A program made the position numbers and the translations under genes. Below are positions 1-19,900 of a stretch of 64,000 nucleotides of DNA, one piece after another. Below the pieces are notes generated by a model, which ran no database searches, had not been told where the DNA came from, and saw only the letters and a list, made by a program, of their open reading frames with translations. The stretch spans positions 11,063,558 through 11,127,557 of the forward strand of contig NC_046634.1 in assembly GCF_900324485.2 (NCBI RefSeq). Reading direction: 5' to 3'. Source of the DNA: Mastacembelus armatus. Taxonomy: Eukaryota > Chordata > Actinopteri > Synbranchiformes > Mastacembelidae. How positions within the stretch are numbered: the stretch's first letter is position 1; every line of letters begins with the position of its first letter.

Positions 1-445
1 GAGGTAGTTCCTCTGTTCTGGGTGTCTGGACTGAAAAGCCTGACCTGAGACCACTGGCTGGTTGTTGGTGTGGAGGTAGAAAATGGATCTGTGTGGAAAA
101 GCTGTTATATCAGGGACCAAACAGGTTTAATTCATCGGGAGGGAGGAGAAGGGGAAAGATGACACAGGTGCACAGCTTCATGTTTATCACGTCTATGGAG
201 TTTAGACGCCTGTTTAAACACAGAAGAGAAATTCTTGCAGCCTGCTTGCTGACTGTAAACGAGGCCTTTTCTTCTTCATGGGCTGTTTGTGCTTGAGTAG
301 GAGCTAAATGAGCTGAAACATCTGTCGGTCACAAAATGTGAGATTTAAAGAAACGATGTAAAGTTAACGAGATCAGAAGCTTCTCAGATTATTGTGGTCT
401 CTGTCAGGACAAAGGTTTAATCACATTGATCTTGTGATGGATCAG

Positions 446-1804
<1,359 letters not shown>

Positions 1805-1895
1805 ACTACATTACCCACAATTCCCTCCTGGAACTTTTCACCCTCCTGTAAATTTTTTTTATTTTTTATTTTTTAAGTGTTCTGTAAAAAAGCTG

Positions 1896-1901
1896 AATAA
1901 A
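1896..1901 (+). terminator. PCID2 polyadenylation signal
   Basis: An AATAAA hexamer lies about 90 bp after the PCID2 stop, following a T-rich tract. Confidence 0.6.
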
Positions 1902-1904
1902 ACA

Positions 1905-2530
1905 GATGCTGGTTTGTACAGAGTGTACCCGACTGATCACTGAAGTAACCATGTTTGATCCATCTGTGTTCCCTGCAGGCTTTGGACTGTGCATTGTGGG
2001 TATTGGAGTCCTTATTTTACAGATAGCCTGAACCGTTTAGTTCTTTGTGTCAAAGCCAGTAAAGAAAGTTAAAGTTGCTTTTTCTTTTTGTTAGTTTTGA
2101 CATCACGCATGAGGTTTAGCAGTTTGATGCTTCATGATTTGAAACACACACAAACTGATCTACAGTCAGTATTATGTTCTCCACTGGAGAAATAATGAAC
2201 CAATCATGTTTTATATTAGAACAAAATATTCAGGGCCAAACATTTGGTAAATAGAGACAGTTGTTTAATGTGATTGTGAAAATAGTTTTTAAACATGAGA
2301 AATTGACTTGTGGTTCAAAGGGACCAGTAGAAATATAGTAAGCAATGCATGTGGGGACGTTATGACATTAATACATTAAAACTAGCAGGAGGGTTGGAAC
2401 CATTTGTACGTCACAGGTGAACTGAGCTGATGAAACAGCAGAAGGAACGTGATTAGTATTAGTAATTTCAGTGAAATGTCTTGGTGCTTTCCTTTTCCTA
2501 AGGAGTTCTAGAGATGTTGCTGTAGGTCTG
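1905..2530. other. Intergenic stretch between convergent PCID2 and protein Z
   Basis: No coding exon seen. It should hold the 3' UTR of protein Z on the minus strand, but I see no clear AATAAA for it there. Confidence 0.5.
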
Positions 2531-6041
<3,511 letters not shown>

Positions 6042-6059
6042 GACACTGACTTCACTGCA

Positions 6060-6064
6060 GTCAC

Positions 6065-6099
<35 letters not shown>

Positions 6100-6120
6100 C
6101 ACGCACGCACACACACACAC
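6060..6120. repeat. (CA)n microsatellite upstream of the protein Z start codon
   Basis: Alternating CA, slightly interrupted (ACGC, AAAC), about 60 bp long. It ends only about 20 bp from the ATG at 6041. In the sense direction it is (TG)n in the 5' UTR or core promoter. Confidence 0.9.
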
Positions 6121-7655
6121 CCCTGACTCACCCTTGACTCACTAGTCTCATTGTACAAGCAGCAAGGTGGGAAATCTCCTTAAATATTGACCGTCGTTTT
6201 ATTTTCTGTAACTTGTTACGCTGATCAAAGCAGATTTAGAAAGTGTGTGAACAACCGAACTCCAGTAGAATTTCATCAAAAATAAAAGTGAAAAATCTGT
6301 TAGATCAGCAGGCAAAGCTGTGCTGCGATGGCACACGTTCATAATAAATCTGTTCTTTCACGACGTTCCTCGTTTCACTGGAGTCAAATTTTGATCTGAG
6401 CACGTCACATCTGCATGTAAGTGTTAAAGAGTTAAAAGCAGCGGCTGCTGTCAGTAAACAGTCTGTTTGTGCAGTGGACTCTGGCCTGTGCTCTCTGTCC
6501 TCAAACACACAAACAAGCAGCAAACCTCACCAGGTTTGATTTCACTTGAGGATTAATCATTGAAAATGCTGGAGGTTTGTCAGGGTCCAGATAAATAATA
6601 ATAATTTAGATCATATAAAAACTGCTGCTGTTAGAGATTCAATTGTTCTGGAAGAGTTTTCAGGGTTTAAGGAGCCAAAAGTCATAAAACACAAAAATGT
6701 CCCCAGTGTCCAAATAATATTAGTTTGACTGAATCAAAGCCAAGGCCTCTGGCTTTTCTTTACACGCCAGGCTTCATTTCCAGCCCATCGTGATGCGTTC
6801 AGGGTTCTGTTTAGTCAAACGTCAGTCCAAAGCCAAAGGTCTCAGTTTACAGTCATTACAAAAACAGGGAATCCTCATGTTTTAGGGGCTGGAACCAAAG
6901 GTTGTTGGACTTTTTTGGAAGAGAAATCACTGAAGTAATAAATTAAGGCTCAAATTGACACTAAACCTTAAAAATGAAAAGTAGGAATAAAAACATTAGT
7001 GGTCACCAAAATGTAAAAAGTTTACTTTCTACAATCACAAGGTCAGAAGTCGATATGAAACATTAAAATAAAAATCTTTTCGTTTTAATTACATGAATGT
7101 CACACATCAGGCTGTTGGAAGATTATTTATTGGGTTTCAGCTCCAAAGTTTCTGGCACTGACCGATTTATAAAAAAAAAAAAAAAAAAAAGTACACAGAC
7201 ATTTTGTTTTGTTTACACAAATTCAAATGGTTTTTAGTTCCTCCAGCTCCATATTGTGTTGACATCCTGTTTTTATTCTACTGATCCAAGTTCATTGGTT
7301 CTGTACATCTTTGTGTTTTCATGGAATCGCTCTACATTTACTAGAAAAATACATTTGTTGTTTTGTTCATACTCTTCTTCTTCTTCTCTCTCAAATAGAC
7401 AAAAATCAGTTCCTGCGGGAAGAGGAGGAGAAATTATCAACATGTCAGACACGACTGTTTTATACAGGGAGGTGATAATATGTCAGATGTGCTTTCAGCT
7501 CAGAACAGCTTGAAGAAAAGTGGTAACAGGTTAATGGTGTCGAGCTGTCACACGTTCTGTGACTGTCCGTCTCAACTACAACATTTAAATGATTATACAA
7601 GACCCCCGAGTTGTTCTCTGGGACATCAGCGACTCAGACTCAGGTGACCTCTGTC
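6121..7655. other. Intergenic stretch between protein Z and F10
   Basis: No coding exons recognised. The left part is protein Z upstream DNA; the right part should be F10 3' UTR. A 20-nt A run lies near 7171-7190. Confidence 0.5.
7126..7131 (-). terminator. Candidate F10 polyadenylation signal
   Basis: TTTATT on the plus strand, AATAAA on the F10 strand, about 525 bp after the F10 stop. Confidence 0.45.
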
Positions 7656-10600
7656 TTACAGGTGCAGCCTCTTGATGGCGCTGTGGTGCCTCTTCACCCG
7701 CTTCCCGCCCTTGTCTTTGGCCGTCAGCCTCTCGATGCCGTCGTGGATCCAGCGGATGTACTTGGACACCTGGGTGTAGACGCCGTACTTGCCTCTGCGT
7801 GCGCAGCCTTCGCCCCAGCTCACGATGCCGGTGACGAAGTAGGTGTTGCGGTAACGCGTGACGTGCGGCCCGCCACTGTCCCCTTGGCAGGCGTCCTTGG
7901 AAATCGAGTGGTATCCGGCACAGAACATGCGGGTGGAGATTCGCAGCTGAGTGGATTCCATGCAGGTGAGCCGGTCCACGTAGGGCACGGTGAGGCGCTG
8001 CAAGATGGTGGAGGTCTGCCGCCCCTCGCCGACACGACCGAAACCACTGACCATGCCTTCCTGCTGCCGCATCAAGACCTGCGGGAGGAGGTGAGAGATT
8101 TGACAGAGCGGAGTGTTTTCTCCTGTGGTGTCCTAACAGTTGACCATGGTGGGAACAGGATGATAATCTGTGTGTTTGTTAGATAATTATCTTAGCTTAA
8201 AGATGGGAACCAGTGTGACCCCACAGTGTGACCCCACAGTGTGACCCCACAGTGTGACCCCACAGTGTGACCCCACAGTGTGACCCCACAGGGCGACCCC
8301 ACAGGGCGACCCCACAGGGCGACCCCACAGGGCGACCCCACAGGGCGACCCCACAGGGCGACCCCACAGGGCGTTTGTTCAACTGATGGACTTAGAGGTT
8401 TGGTACATGGTAAGAAAAGCTGACCAACTGGTCTGGATGTTCACCTTTTCAGCAAAGTCTTGCTCAGGCATGCAGGCCGGCAGGATGAACCTGGTGAACT
8501 TGATGGGCTTGGTCAGTTTGATGAGTGCGATGTCGTTGTGGTAGGTGTCCGGCCTGTACTTGTTGTGGGTGATAATAGTTTCCACGTGGTGCGTAGCTTC
8601 ATTGCCCTGATTCACCGACGTGTCAAACTCCCCTGATGCACAAAACGACAAATATTTGACCAAACTGTCACTGTGACTTAGCGCTTAAACACAAATCAGT
8701 GCTCCTGGGTAGAAACGTTTGTACCGAGCTTGACGTAGATGTAGCGCGACTGGTTCATGCAGTGGGCGGCGGTCAGGATGATGTATTCGTTGAGGATGGT
8801 GCCTCCGCAGAAACCCTGGTCGTCCTCATTCAGGAGGAGAGCCTGCAAATACAGAAAACAGGAAGCTGTTACTTCTACTGCCTCTGTTACTGTGCTACTC
8901 TGGATCTCTCCAGATGGTCCTCACAGAGGCAGTGATGGACTCCTGAAAAGGTGCAGGTGCCCCGGTGTGTCCAAGAAAAGCCCATCTACATCGCTCCTTA
9001 CTTTAACTGGTTACTGCAGTAAAATCAAAAGCTCATGTTGTTGTTTAAGAAGAACAAAGTGCCTCCACCTGCCATGGACATTCTCCAGGTGGGCAGTCCT
9101 CTCCGCCCACGATGCGGGTAAACTTTGCCATTTCAGAGTGGAGCTGTTCCTCGAAGACGTATTTCTGCACGGTCTCGCTCTTGCTGCTGTTCCCAGGAAG
9201 GTTGCCCGTGTTCTTGGTGGAGTTGGTGTTGAGGTCCGTTAGGTTCGACCGGATCGTGTTCCCCGTGGTTGTGTTGTGCCGCTCGTATATGAAAACAGTC
9301 CGGGTGTCTGTGCTGATGATGCTGCCACATTTGAAGGTCTCTGCAAGAGTTTGTGTGAAGGTTAGAGGTCAAGGTTTGTACACGAAAGGATTCATCGTTT
9401 AAAGAACCAGCTAATCTGCAAACAGAGCTAGGCCACTTGGACATTAGACATTTCTGGTATACAGGTGGAGATTTTGAATTTATATTATTATTCTCTATAT
9501 TTTATGCCTCATTCAAGGTTTGAGCTGTGAGGTTGACAGGAACCTGACTCCAGCCCCTCTCTTACGGTTTGAGTTGCAGGATTTGTAATCTGAGGCCAGG
9601 AAGTATCCGTCAGCGCAGGAACACTCAACGGTTCCTCGGACCACGTTGCAGAAATGTTCACAGCCGCCGTTTTTGGACTCGCAGAGCTCAGGGATAACTG
9701 CAGACACAGAGGACACTGTCAAGGCTGCGGAGAAACAATGTGGGATTTGAGGTACGTGTCAGGACAGGTCGATGCCAAACCCTTTGCAGGACGGTCTTTG
9801 GGGGCACCCCAACCGCATCCCCAAACTGAGCTAAACCTACAAGACGGTCATGTTTTCAGGGAGAGGCTCATGTTTCTGGGTCTGTACCGATTTCACAGTT
9901 GAAGCCCTGGTACCCAGCCTGGCAGTAGCAGGTGTAGCTGCCGACCCCGTCCTTGCAAACTCCTCCATGTGCACAGGGCATCGACTCGCAGGCGTCGCCA
10001 TCTGCAGACACGGAGCAGGTTCAGTCAGAGACGCCTTGATGACCTTTAGCCACAAAACCTGGTTTACATGCATGAAGCTTAATGTGTCACGGTCTGTTCT
10101 GCCCCTTTGTTACAGCTCTTTAAATCTGGTTTTACTGATTCTTTTTCTTCTTTTGCTTTTTCTTACATCACCCCAACAAATTTCCAAAAACCAGATGGTG
10201 CCTTACCGATATATTTGACCCAAAATTCGTCCTGAAAAGAAGAGAATTAAAATCTCATCAGTATGTCTCAGTAATGGATCTCAGTGATGTTAAACTACAG
10301 ATTCTGAGTGTTTGGACACAAAACATGAAATGCTGACGTGATTGATTGAAAAATATTCTGTTGAGTTTCCTGAGTCTGTGTCTGTCAGTAAAGAAGCTCC
10401 CCGTGCAATTGTTGGCGTGTGATGGATTTAAGCTTGTGGATCTAAATTAGTCTCAGCTCTAGTGGAACACTGGGTTTAGTTCTGGTGTGAACGTGCAGAA
10501 GGTTAGTACAGTTTTCTCTTTGTCTTCGAAGATTTCTCGCGCCTCCTCCCAGCTGCAGCGCTCCTCCATACACTCCCTCTCCATGTTGCCTTTTTTCAGC

Positions 10601-11232
10601 TCCTCTAAAAAAGTGTTGGCTCGTCTGCGACGGGTCAGAACCTGACTGGCCGCCTTGTCGTCCAGGAAGACTGCTGGGAGACAGAGACAGTGCTAAATAA
10701 TAAGTCATTTTCCCAGCAGAAGGAGCAGATATGTGTCGGCTGCAGCCTCTCAAACATGAGGAGAGTAGTAAATTTAGAGTTTGAACTGCTGGTCCAATAA
10801 AACAGATGAACCAGATGTTCCAGATGTTCCAGCTGGAGGCTGTGACAGCCATTTTTCAGTGTTAAAACGGTCGATCAATAATGAGAATAATTGTTGGTTG
10901 CAGCACTAAGACAGCAAGTGGTTTGTCTGTCCAATCAGGTGAAAGAAACTGTCAATCATGACTCGGTGTTAGTGCTGCTGCCATGTTGACATTACACACA
11001 ACATACTAAACACACACAACAGGACGGGGTCGAGGGTCACCAGCCTCCGGTGAGCACTCCCCCCCCCCTCCTCCTCCTCCCCAGAAACACACAAATATAC
11101 ACATATACTTTCCCTCCATGTTCTTCTTTTTCGCTCTTTCTCAAAGATCAGGCTGGATTTGGCCAACGTACCGTGAGCGGCGGCGAGGTGCAGCAGCACG
11201 AGGCCCAGGGACAGGCGCTGAAACCAAAACAT
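7656..11232 (-). CDS. f10: Coagulation factor X
   Basis: Nine coding exons: 11232-11172 signal, 10670-10510 propeptide and Gla, 10231-10207 (25 nt), 10001-9888 EGF1, 9697-9566 EGF2, 9340-9069 activation region, 8842-8725, 8632-8445 and 8078-7656 protease domain; 497 aa in phase. Factor Xa, with factor Va on membranes, cleaves prothrombin. Features seen: RRRR propeptide end, Gla motif [18 protein letters not shown], activation site FTR|IVGG, triad [16 protein letters not shown] and [10 protein letters not shown] with the S1 Asp189. The activation region has four N-x-S/T sequons. I see no RRKR-like dibasic site at its start, where mammalian factor X is cut into two chains. The end of the protein matches factor X ([16 protein letters not shown]). 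Unlike its four neighbours, the catalytic part after position 60 is split by a phase-0 intron (8079-8444). Confidence 0.93.
8213..8373. repeat. 13-bp minisatellite in an extra F10 intron
   Basis: Six tandem copies of gtgtgaccccaca (from 8213) pass without a break into six copies of gggcgaccccaca (from 8291) and a partial seventh. Within each block the copies look identical. The array fills nearly half of the 366-bp intron 8079-8444. Confidence 0.97.
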
Positions 11233-13354
11233 GGCCCCGGATGGAGGTGGTGGTGATTTTCGGCTGGAAGAAACTCGGTGTGCTGAGCGGAGGTAACGCA
11301 GCCTGAATGTGGAGACAGGGAGGGAGAGAGGAGGGGTGGTAGAGCGGGCATTGACCTGAATGGAGAGAGAGGGGGAGGAAGGAGTGTCGACACGGTTTAA
11401 TCTGCAGCGTTTCAGACACTGAGTTCTCACATGTTCGTCTCCCCTGATAAGAGTCATAGCTGAAACGTCCAGTTCGCTGTTGTTGACGTCTGTTTCTGAA
11501 CTTTCCTACTTTTGTTCTTCACTTTCTCTGTGACTCAAACCAAAAAGCTTCAGCCTCTTTTCTATAAATGTTCTCACAACTAAACAGCAGAGGTTTTTAG
11601 GAAATGAGGGAAAGGAACAGACCCCTGATACCAAACCAGATTACTGTAAATACTGGGTTAGGTTCTTACTGTGCAGTGGGGAGAAAAGGAATGAAGCTCA
11701 GTTTCATGGTCTTTTCTTAGTCAATGTTGTTTTTGCTCCTCAACGGCTGCGTCTGACAAAGAGACGTTTGTTTTCTACACCTTCCTGTCGTACGTGTGTT
11801 TATGTTCTCAGATCTACTGGGGCAAGCAGTGTCCGCCAGACTGAATTCTGGGAAACACATGGGAACACATATTCCCGTAAGAGCCGGAGTGTGAAGCAGA
11901 TGATGCAGCTTGTGTCAGATGGAACAGCAGATCAGTGTAAAGGGCGTTCCAGATGTTTTGCATCAGAAACCTGCTGGTCCTCGTACGTGCTGGTACAGTT
12001 GCGGGAAGGAACAGGAAGGGCGAGGAGGAGGAGGAGGGAGCTTTACAGTAAACCCTGGTCAGGATCAGCTGCTGCTTCTGAAAACAGAACCAGGAATATT
12101 AAAAACCACAGAACTGTAGGATTAATGGTTGAATAAAGTGATAGGTGATAAATATAAAAACATTATCAATAGGAGTAATAATGTTAATGGGAAACGTAGA
12201 GAAAAATGCAGGAGTTTCATAATGTTCCACAGTGTCAATAATAATAATAATGATAAATGATCAAATTTAGATGTTTTGATTGAAATTAGCAGCCGGTGGT
12301 ATTTAGCTTTTATTAATAATATCCTTGACTTCGTTCAATGTTGGAGGATTTTTAATCTGATTTAAAATGAACCTTCTTTGTTGTTTGTTTTTACTTTCTG
12401 ACCTCGTCCATCAAAGTTTTGTGGTTTCAGTTTGTGGCTTGTTGAAGTGTTTTTACTGTGTTTTCCTCCAGACCAGCTCAGAATTCACATTCATGTCCTG
12501 CACTAATTTACTGCTGTTGATCTTCCCAGACAGCAGAGGCAGCACTGAGCTCTGTGGAGCAGTGTGAAGAAGAACAAACACCTGTGCTGGGTGTCACCTG
12601 GTCTGTGTGGTCCCTGTTGTTTCTGTGATCAGCGGCAGAAACTTGAGCCGGTGCCAATGAACAAGATGCTGTTTTCACCACGTTGGACTCCAGGAGGCTC
12701 GAGTGAGAAGGTCAGCAGCATTAACTATCTAATGAAGTACCAGGGACTCGGTTTGATCCTTTATTGGCTTCACCTGTGTCCTCATGCCGCGTTCATGACA
12801 CACGGGCGACGCAGTAAATCTCAGCTACTCACCAGAAAATGGTTCTGTTTTTATTTTAAAAACCAAAAATCCAGCTGTTGTAAACAGGAGAAGGTTGTTA
12901 GTTAAGCATGTTATAGTTTAAAAGGTCTCAGATTGTGCTTGATGATACACAGGAAAAACTGAAGCTTCATTAAACACATTCCTTTGGGTCAGATTCTTGT
13001 TTCTGAAGGTCCAGTTGCTGGAAGTTACATCATTTCTCACAGGTGTGTGTTCTGAGGATTTACCTGCCTGCTGGTTTCTGCATCCATGAGAACTGTTTGT
13101 TTTTCTTCAGAACACACTGGTATAAGATCTGATATTTGACATTAACACCAAAACTATGCATCAGAAATTTTCTCAACGTTACAGCCAAACACTGACGTCA
13201 GCAGAGGCAAAGCTTTTATTTTTTACATCAGAGCCAAACCAGAACCCCTGGGGGAAGGTGGGAAATTAAAGCATGTTCATGTTTCATAGTAGAATAAAAC
13301 AGTTTGAATTAAAAACCTTGAAATCCTGAATTATTTTCTAACAATCATCTTTTC
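11233..13354. other. Intergenic stretch between F10 and the F7i gene
   Basis: No coding exon supported. Contains a C/CT-rich low-complexity tract near 11058-11080 (inside F10 intron 1) and, at 13215-13220, an AATAAA on the minus strand about 135 bp after the F7i stop. Long frames here are isolated and without homology that I recognise. Confidence 0.5.
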
Positions 13355-16197
<2,843 letters not shown>

Positions 16198-16676
16198 GTC
16201 GGCCAGAGTTCAGTGACCCAGTAAAACAAGGTCCAAGAGTATTTTAGAAGGTGGAGCTTTTTTACTCCATGCCCACAGAGCCTCTGACACCAAAAAACAC
16301 ATTTTTAGTCAAGTCAGTAAACACACCAGAGGAGGTCACTCCTCTGAAATGGTTCTGATAAGGCTCCGTTTATAAAGGGGTTCAGTTTAAGTCAGAATGT
16401 GGTTCAGACCTGTCTCGCTCAGTCAGGCCTGCAGTTATTTATTAATGAATCAAAGTGAAACTGAGCCTTATCAGACAGAAAATGCTCTGCAGGGAAACTC
16501 CACATCAAGCAGTCTGGACTGGATCCTGTTGACACGCATGACGAAATCATTAGCACGTTGCAAAAGCAGCAAACACAATCGACCCTGTTTCTGTGTGAGA
16601 GTAAAACCAGATGATCTTTAACCGAGCTCCAGACAAATATGATAAAAACATCTTCCTTTAGTTGTGCAGAGATTTG

Positions 16677-16682
16677 TTTATT
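16677..16682 (-). terminator. Candidate F7 polyadenylation signal
   Basis: TTTATT on the plus strand, about 285 bp downstream of the F7 stop on the minus strand. Confidence 0.5.
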
Positions 16683-16966
16683 TGTTTATTCATACAAAAG
16701 CAAACTATCAGTTAATCATTGAGTGGCACTCAAGGTCAAAGGTGATGTCTTCAGTGGAAAACCCAAAAGAAAAGATTGTTCACATTGTTGATTATGAGAA
16801 AAGCTGCTGATTCTTCTTCTGTCGATTGTTGTCGTGTGTGAGTTGCCAGTTTCTGACCATCATCCATGTTGTCGATGCAACTGAGGCTTTCTCAGAGACG
16901 GTGCCCAGTAATACCAACGTGAACTGCTGTGGTCGTTTCCCCCAGTTTCCTGCTCCCTCTAACCCG

Positions 16967-19900
16967 TCAGGTTGTCAGGTTGTGCACGATCGCCTCTGTC
17001 TTGTTCTTCAGTGGCTCTGGAGTCGCTGTCCGGTTGTGGATCCACTCCAGGTAGTTGGACACCCGGGTGTAGATGCCGTAGTTTCCAGGCCTTGCGCAGC
17101 CCTTCCCCCAGCTGACGATGCCCAGCAGGAAGGCCGTATTCTTGTACTGCGTCACCAGAGGCCCGCCGCTGTCGCCTTTACACGAGTCCTGCCGACCCTC
17201 GATGTATCCGGCACAGAACATGTTCTGGGTGAGCACAACGCCGCTCTCCTGCACACACTGCTGTGTCCGGATTCGTGGCACTCTCAGGCGTCGCAGGAGG
17301 TGCGAGGTGGGTCCGTTCTCACCCCTCCTGCCCCAGCCGCTCACCGTGTGCATGCTGATGGCCCACAGGTCGAGCTCTGCCAGCGAGCGTGTCGGCAGGC
17401 AGGCGGGGACGGCGTACTGCGTGTAGACGATGGGCGACGCCAGGCGGAGGAGGCCGATGTCATTGTTGGCGGTGCTCTGCACGTACTTCTCGTGCATGAT
17501 GATCTGGGCGACCTGAATGTGCTGCTCCGTGCCCTCGTTCACCTCCGTGTTGTGTTCTCCTGACAGACAAAGAGCAGGGTCAACAGCCGCTGTGTTTGGG
17601 TAAAGCCAGTTAGTCCAATAAAGTCAGGATTTCTACCTGCCACCACCTTCAGGAACTGAGCCTCGGTGTTCTCCAGGCAGTGAGACGCCGTCAGGATCCA
17701 TGTGGGTTTATAAATGACCCCTCCACAGAAACCTTTACCTTTGTACACCAGCAAAACCTGACAGACAGCAGCAGTTTGATTGTTATTTTCAAACATACAA
17801 ACAAGCCTAGAGGCTTCCTAGCAGCTTGATTAAATGTTAAACTCTTAAAAACTAAACCAAACAAAGTAATTCTGCTCTGAGCTCTGTTTCTTTACTTTTG
17901 TCGTCTGACGTCTTAGCAGGCTGATTTTGTAAAACATGTTTTTAGCAGCAGCTTTTCTAATCTTTGGAAACTCTGGGATTTCCACCACAGTCTGGTCTGC
18001 CTGGAGCTTCAAAGGTCATAAAACAGTCAAGTAATTTCAGGACTGACCCCAGCTCGACATTAATAGGTGAAGTGTTCCTTTAACTGTGGCGTACCTGCCA
18101 GGGGCATTCACCTTTGGGACACTCTGTTCCTCCGACGATTCGAGCTCGAGGGTCAAGCTGCTGGGTCTTGTTTTGATGCTGCAGCACAGGGACCATGCCA
18201 CATGCTATTGCCTCTGAAACAACACAACACAAATGTTAGAAACGCACAGTGATTTTTACGTCGCTGACACAATCTGTTTCCCTCCAAGGCTCATCCCACC
18301 TGTGAAACCAGTTCAGTCATGGTTCATGAGCGTTAAATAAAACCATTAAACATTAAACTTGCTGGTTCCAAATTCTTAAATGTCCATATGCTTTTGTCCC
18401 ACGTATGATTGTTGATTAATAGACAAAACAATCATCACTGGGTCCCAATTTTCCTTCTACACAAAGATAATAAGTGATTGATCCATAATTGATCAGATCC
18501 TGAAGCCGTCCTCAAACTCGCCTTTTGCTCTGCAGCTCCGTGCGTCGGCGTCCAGAGAGTAGCCGTCCGCACACGAGCAGTTTAGTTTTCGTCCTCCCTC
18601 GCCTTCGTTGCAGAAATGTTCGCAGCCTCCGTTCTCCAGCAGGCAGGTGTTGGGAACGTCCATAAACTCTGAACACGTTCAGGTTTAAAACTGTTTAGTT
18701 TTCTGTGAAACAATTTGTCAAATTGCATATTCGTTCTATTAAACATGTATTTTCATTTCTACTTTAAATGTTTACTACGTTAGCAGGGAAATACTACAGT
18801 CAAACATAGTTATGTGCAAATACATAATCAGTAAGGTCTCAAAGAGAGATGATACGGGACCAGGAACTCCACACAAGAGCCCAAAACACCAACATCAGAC
18901 AAACCACAAATCTCAGGAAATACCATACAATAGGTGGTAATTTCAGTTTGTTGAAGTAGATTTGTGCAGGACTTTTACAGGCCCGATTCCCCGAAAGTGA
19001 CTAAAATAGACTAAACTAGAACTCCAGGGCTGTGTCGGAGAACAGACTGCATCGGTGCAGGTTTCCGCTCCACAGGTAGTTAAGACTTAGGATTAGTTTG
19101 TGTATTTTTCTCACCAAGCTCACAGTTGAGTCCGCTGAACTCAGGCAGGCACAAGCAGTTGTAGGACGAACCCTGTGCGGAGCAGCTGCCACCGTTGAGA
19201 CAGGGGCTGGACTTGCAGCTCTCCGGGACTACAGGACCAGAAAAACCTGGTTATTTTAATGCGTCTGTGTGGCTGATGACACGATGCAGGTGTTGTTACA
19301 GGTGTAGTTTTCTCAGGGCGTCTGCAGGTTTGTCCATAGCAGATATTCACTTTAATTAAAATGGTTATTTTTCAATGGATTCTCTGCTGTTTGTCCCTGT
19401 TCAGGTGGAACATGATAGAAAACATTTTTAATATGAACCTGAACCAGCAGTGGGATGAAAGTGTGAGGCTGCTTACCGTTATACGTCCTCCAAAACTCGT
19501 CCTGCAGCAAAACAAAGGCGCGTCAGTTGTCAATAATTCCAACGTTAAATATTTGGGAAAAGTCTTTAAACCCTAATAATCTATACCAAAATCTCATTGT
19601 ACTGGCAATAACATTTTGTCTGTGTGACTCAGTTTGAGGCTGGGCCACACACAGGATGATTATTTTACTGCTCCTGATTGAGTCCGGGCCTCAATTCAGG
19701 AGGGATCGTAAATATCAGGCTCAGAATCGCTGCCCTCAACAAATTATAATCTATGTAGTGGTTCGGGATAGAAAATGGACAAAAATCAAATTGGATCTGG
19801 TTTAAAGATGGAACTGTGAGTTCTGCAGGATGTGTTTTTCCAGTGTCGGACCGTGGTCTCGGTGTGTTCGAAAACCTCCCGGGCTTCTTCATACGAACAT

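Noticed and set aside
7611-8186. 191-codon plus-strand open frame
   Set aside because: Antisense shadow of the last F10 exon.
10969-11457. 162-codon minus-strand frame around the F10 start
   Set aside because: It includes the true first exon (11232-11172) but also promoter and intron sequence on both sides; the signal peptide starts at the internal ATG.
16826-17563. 245-codon plus-strand open frame
   Set aside because: It is the antisense shadow of the last F7 exon, whose minus frame encodes a textbook protease domain.
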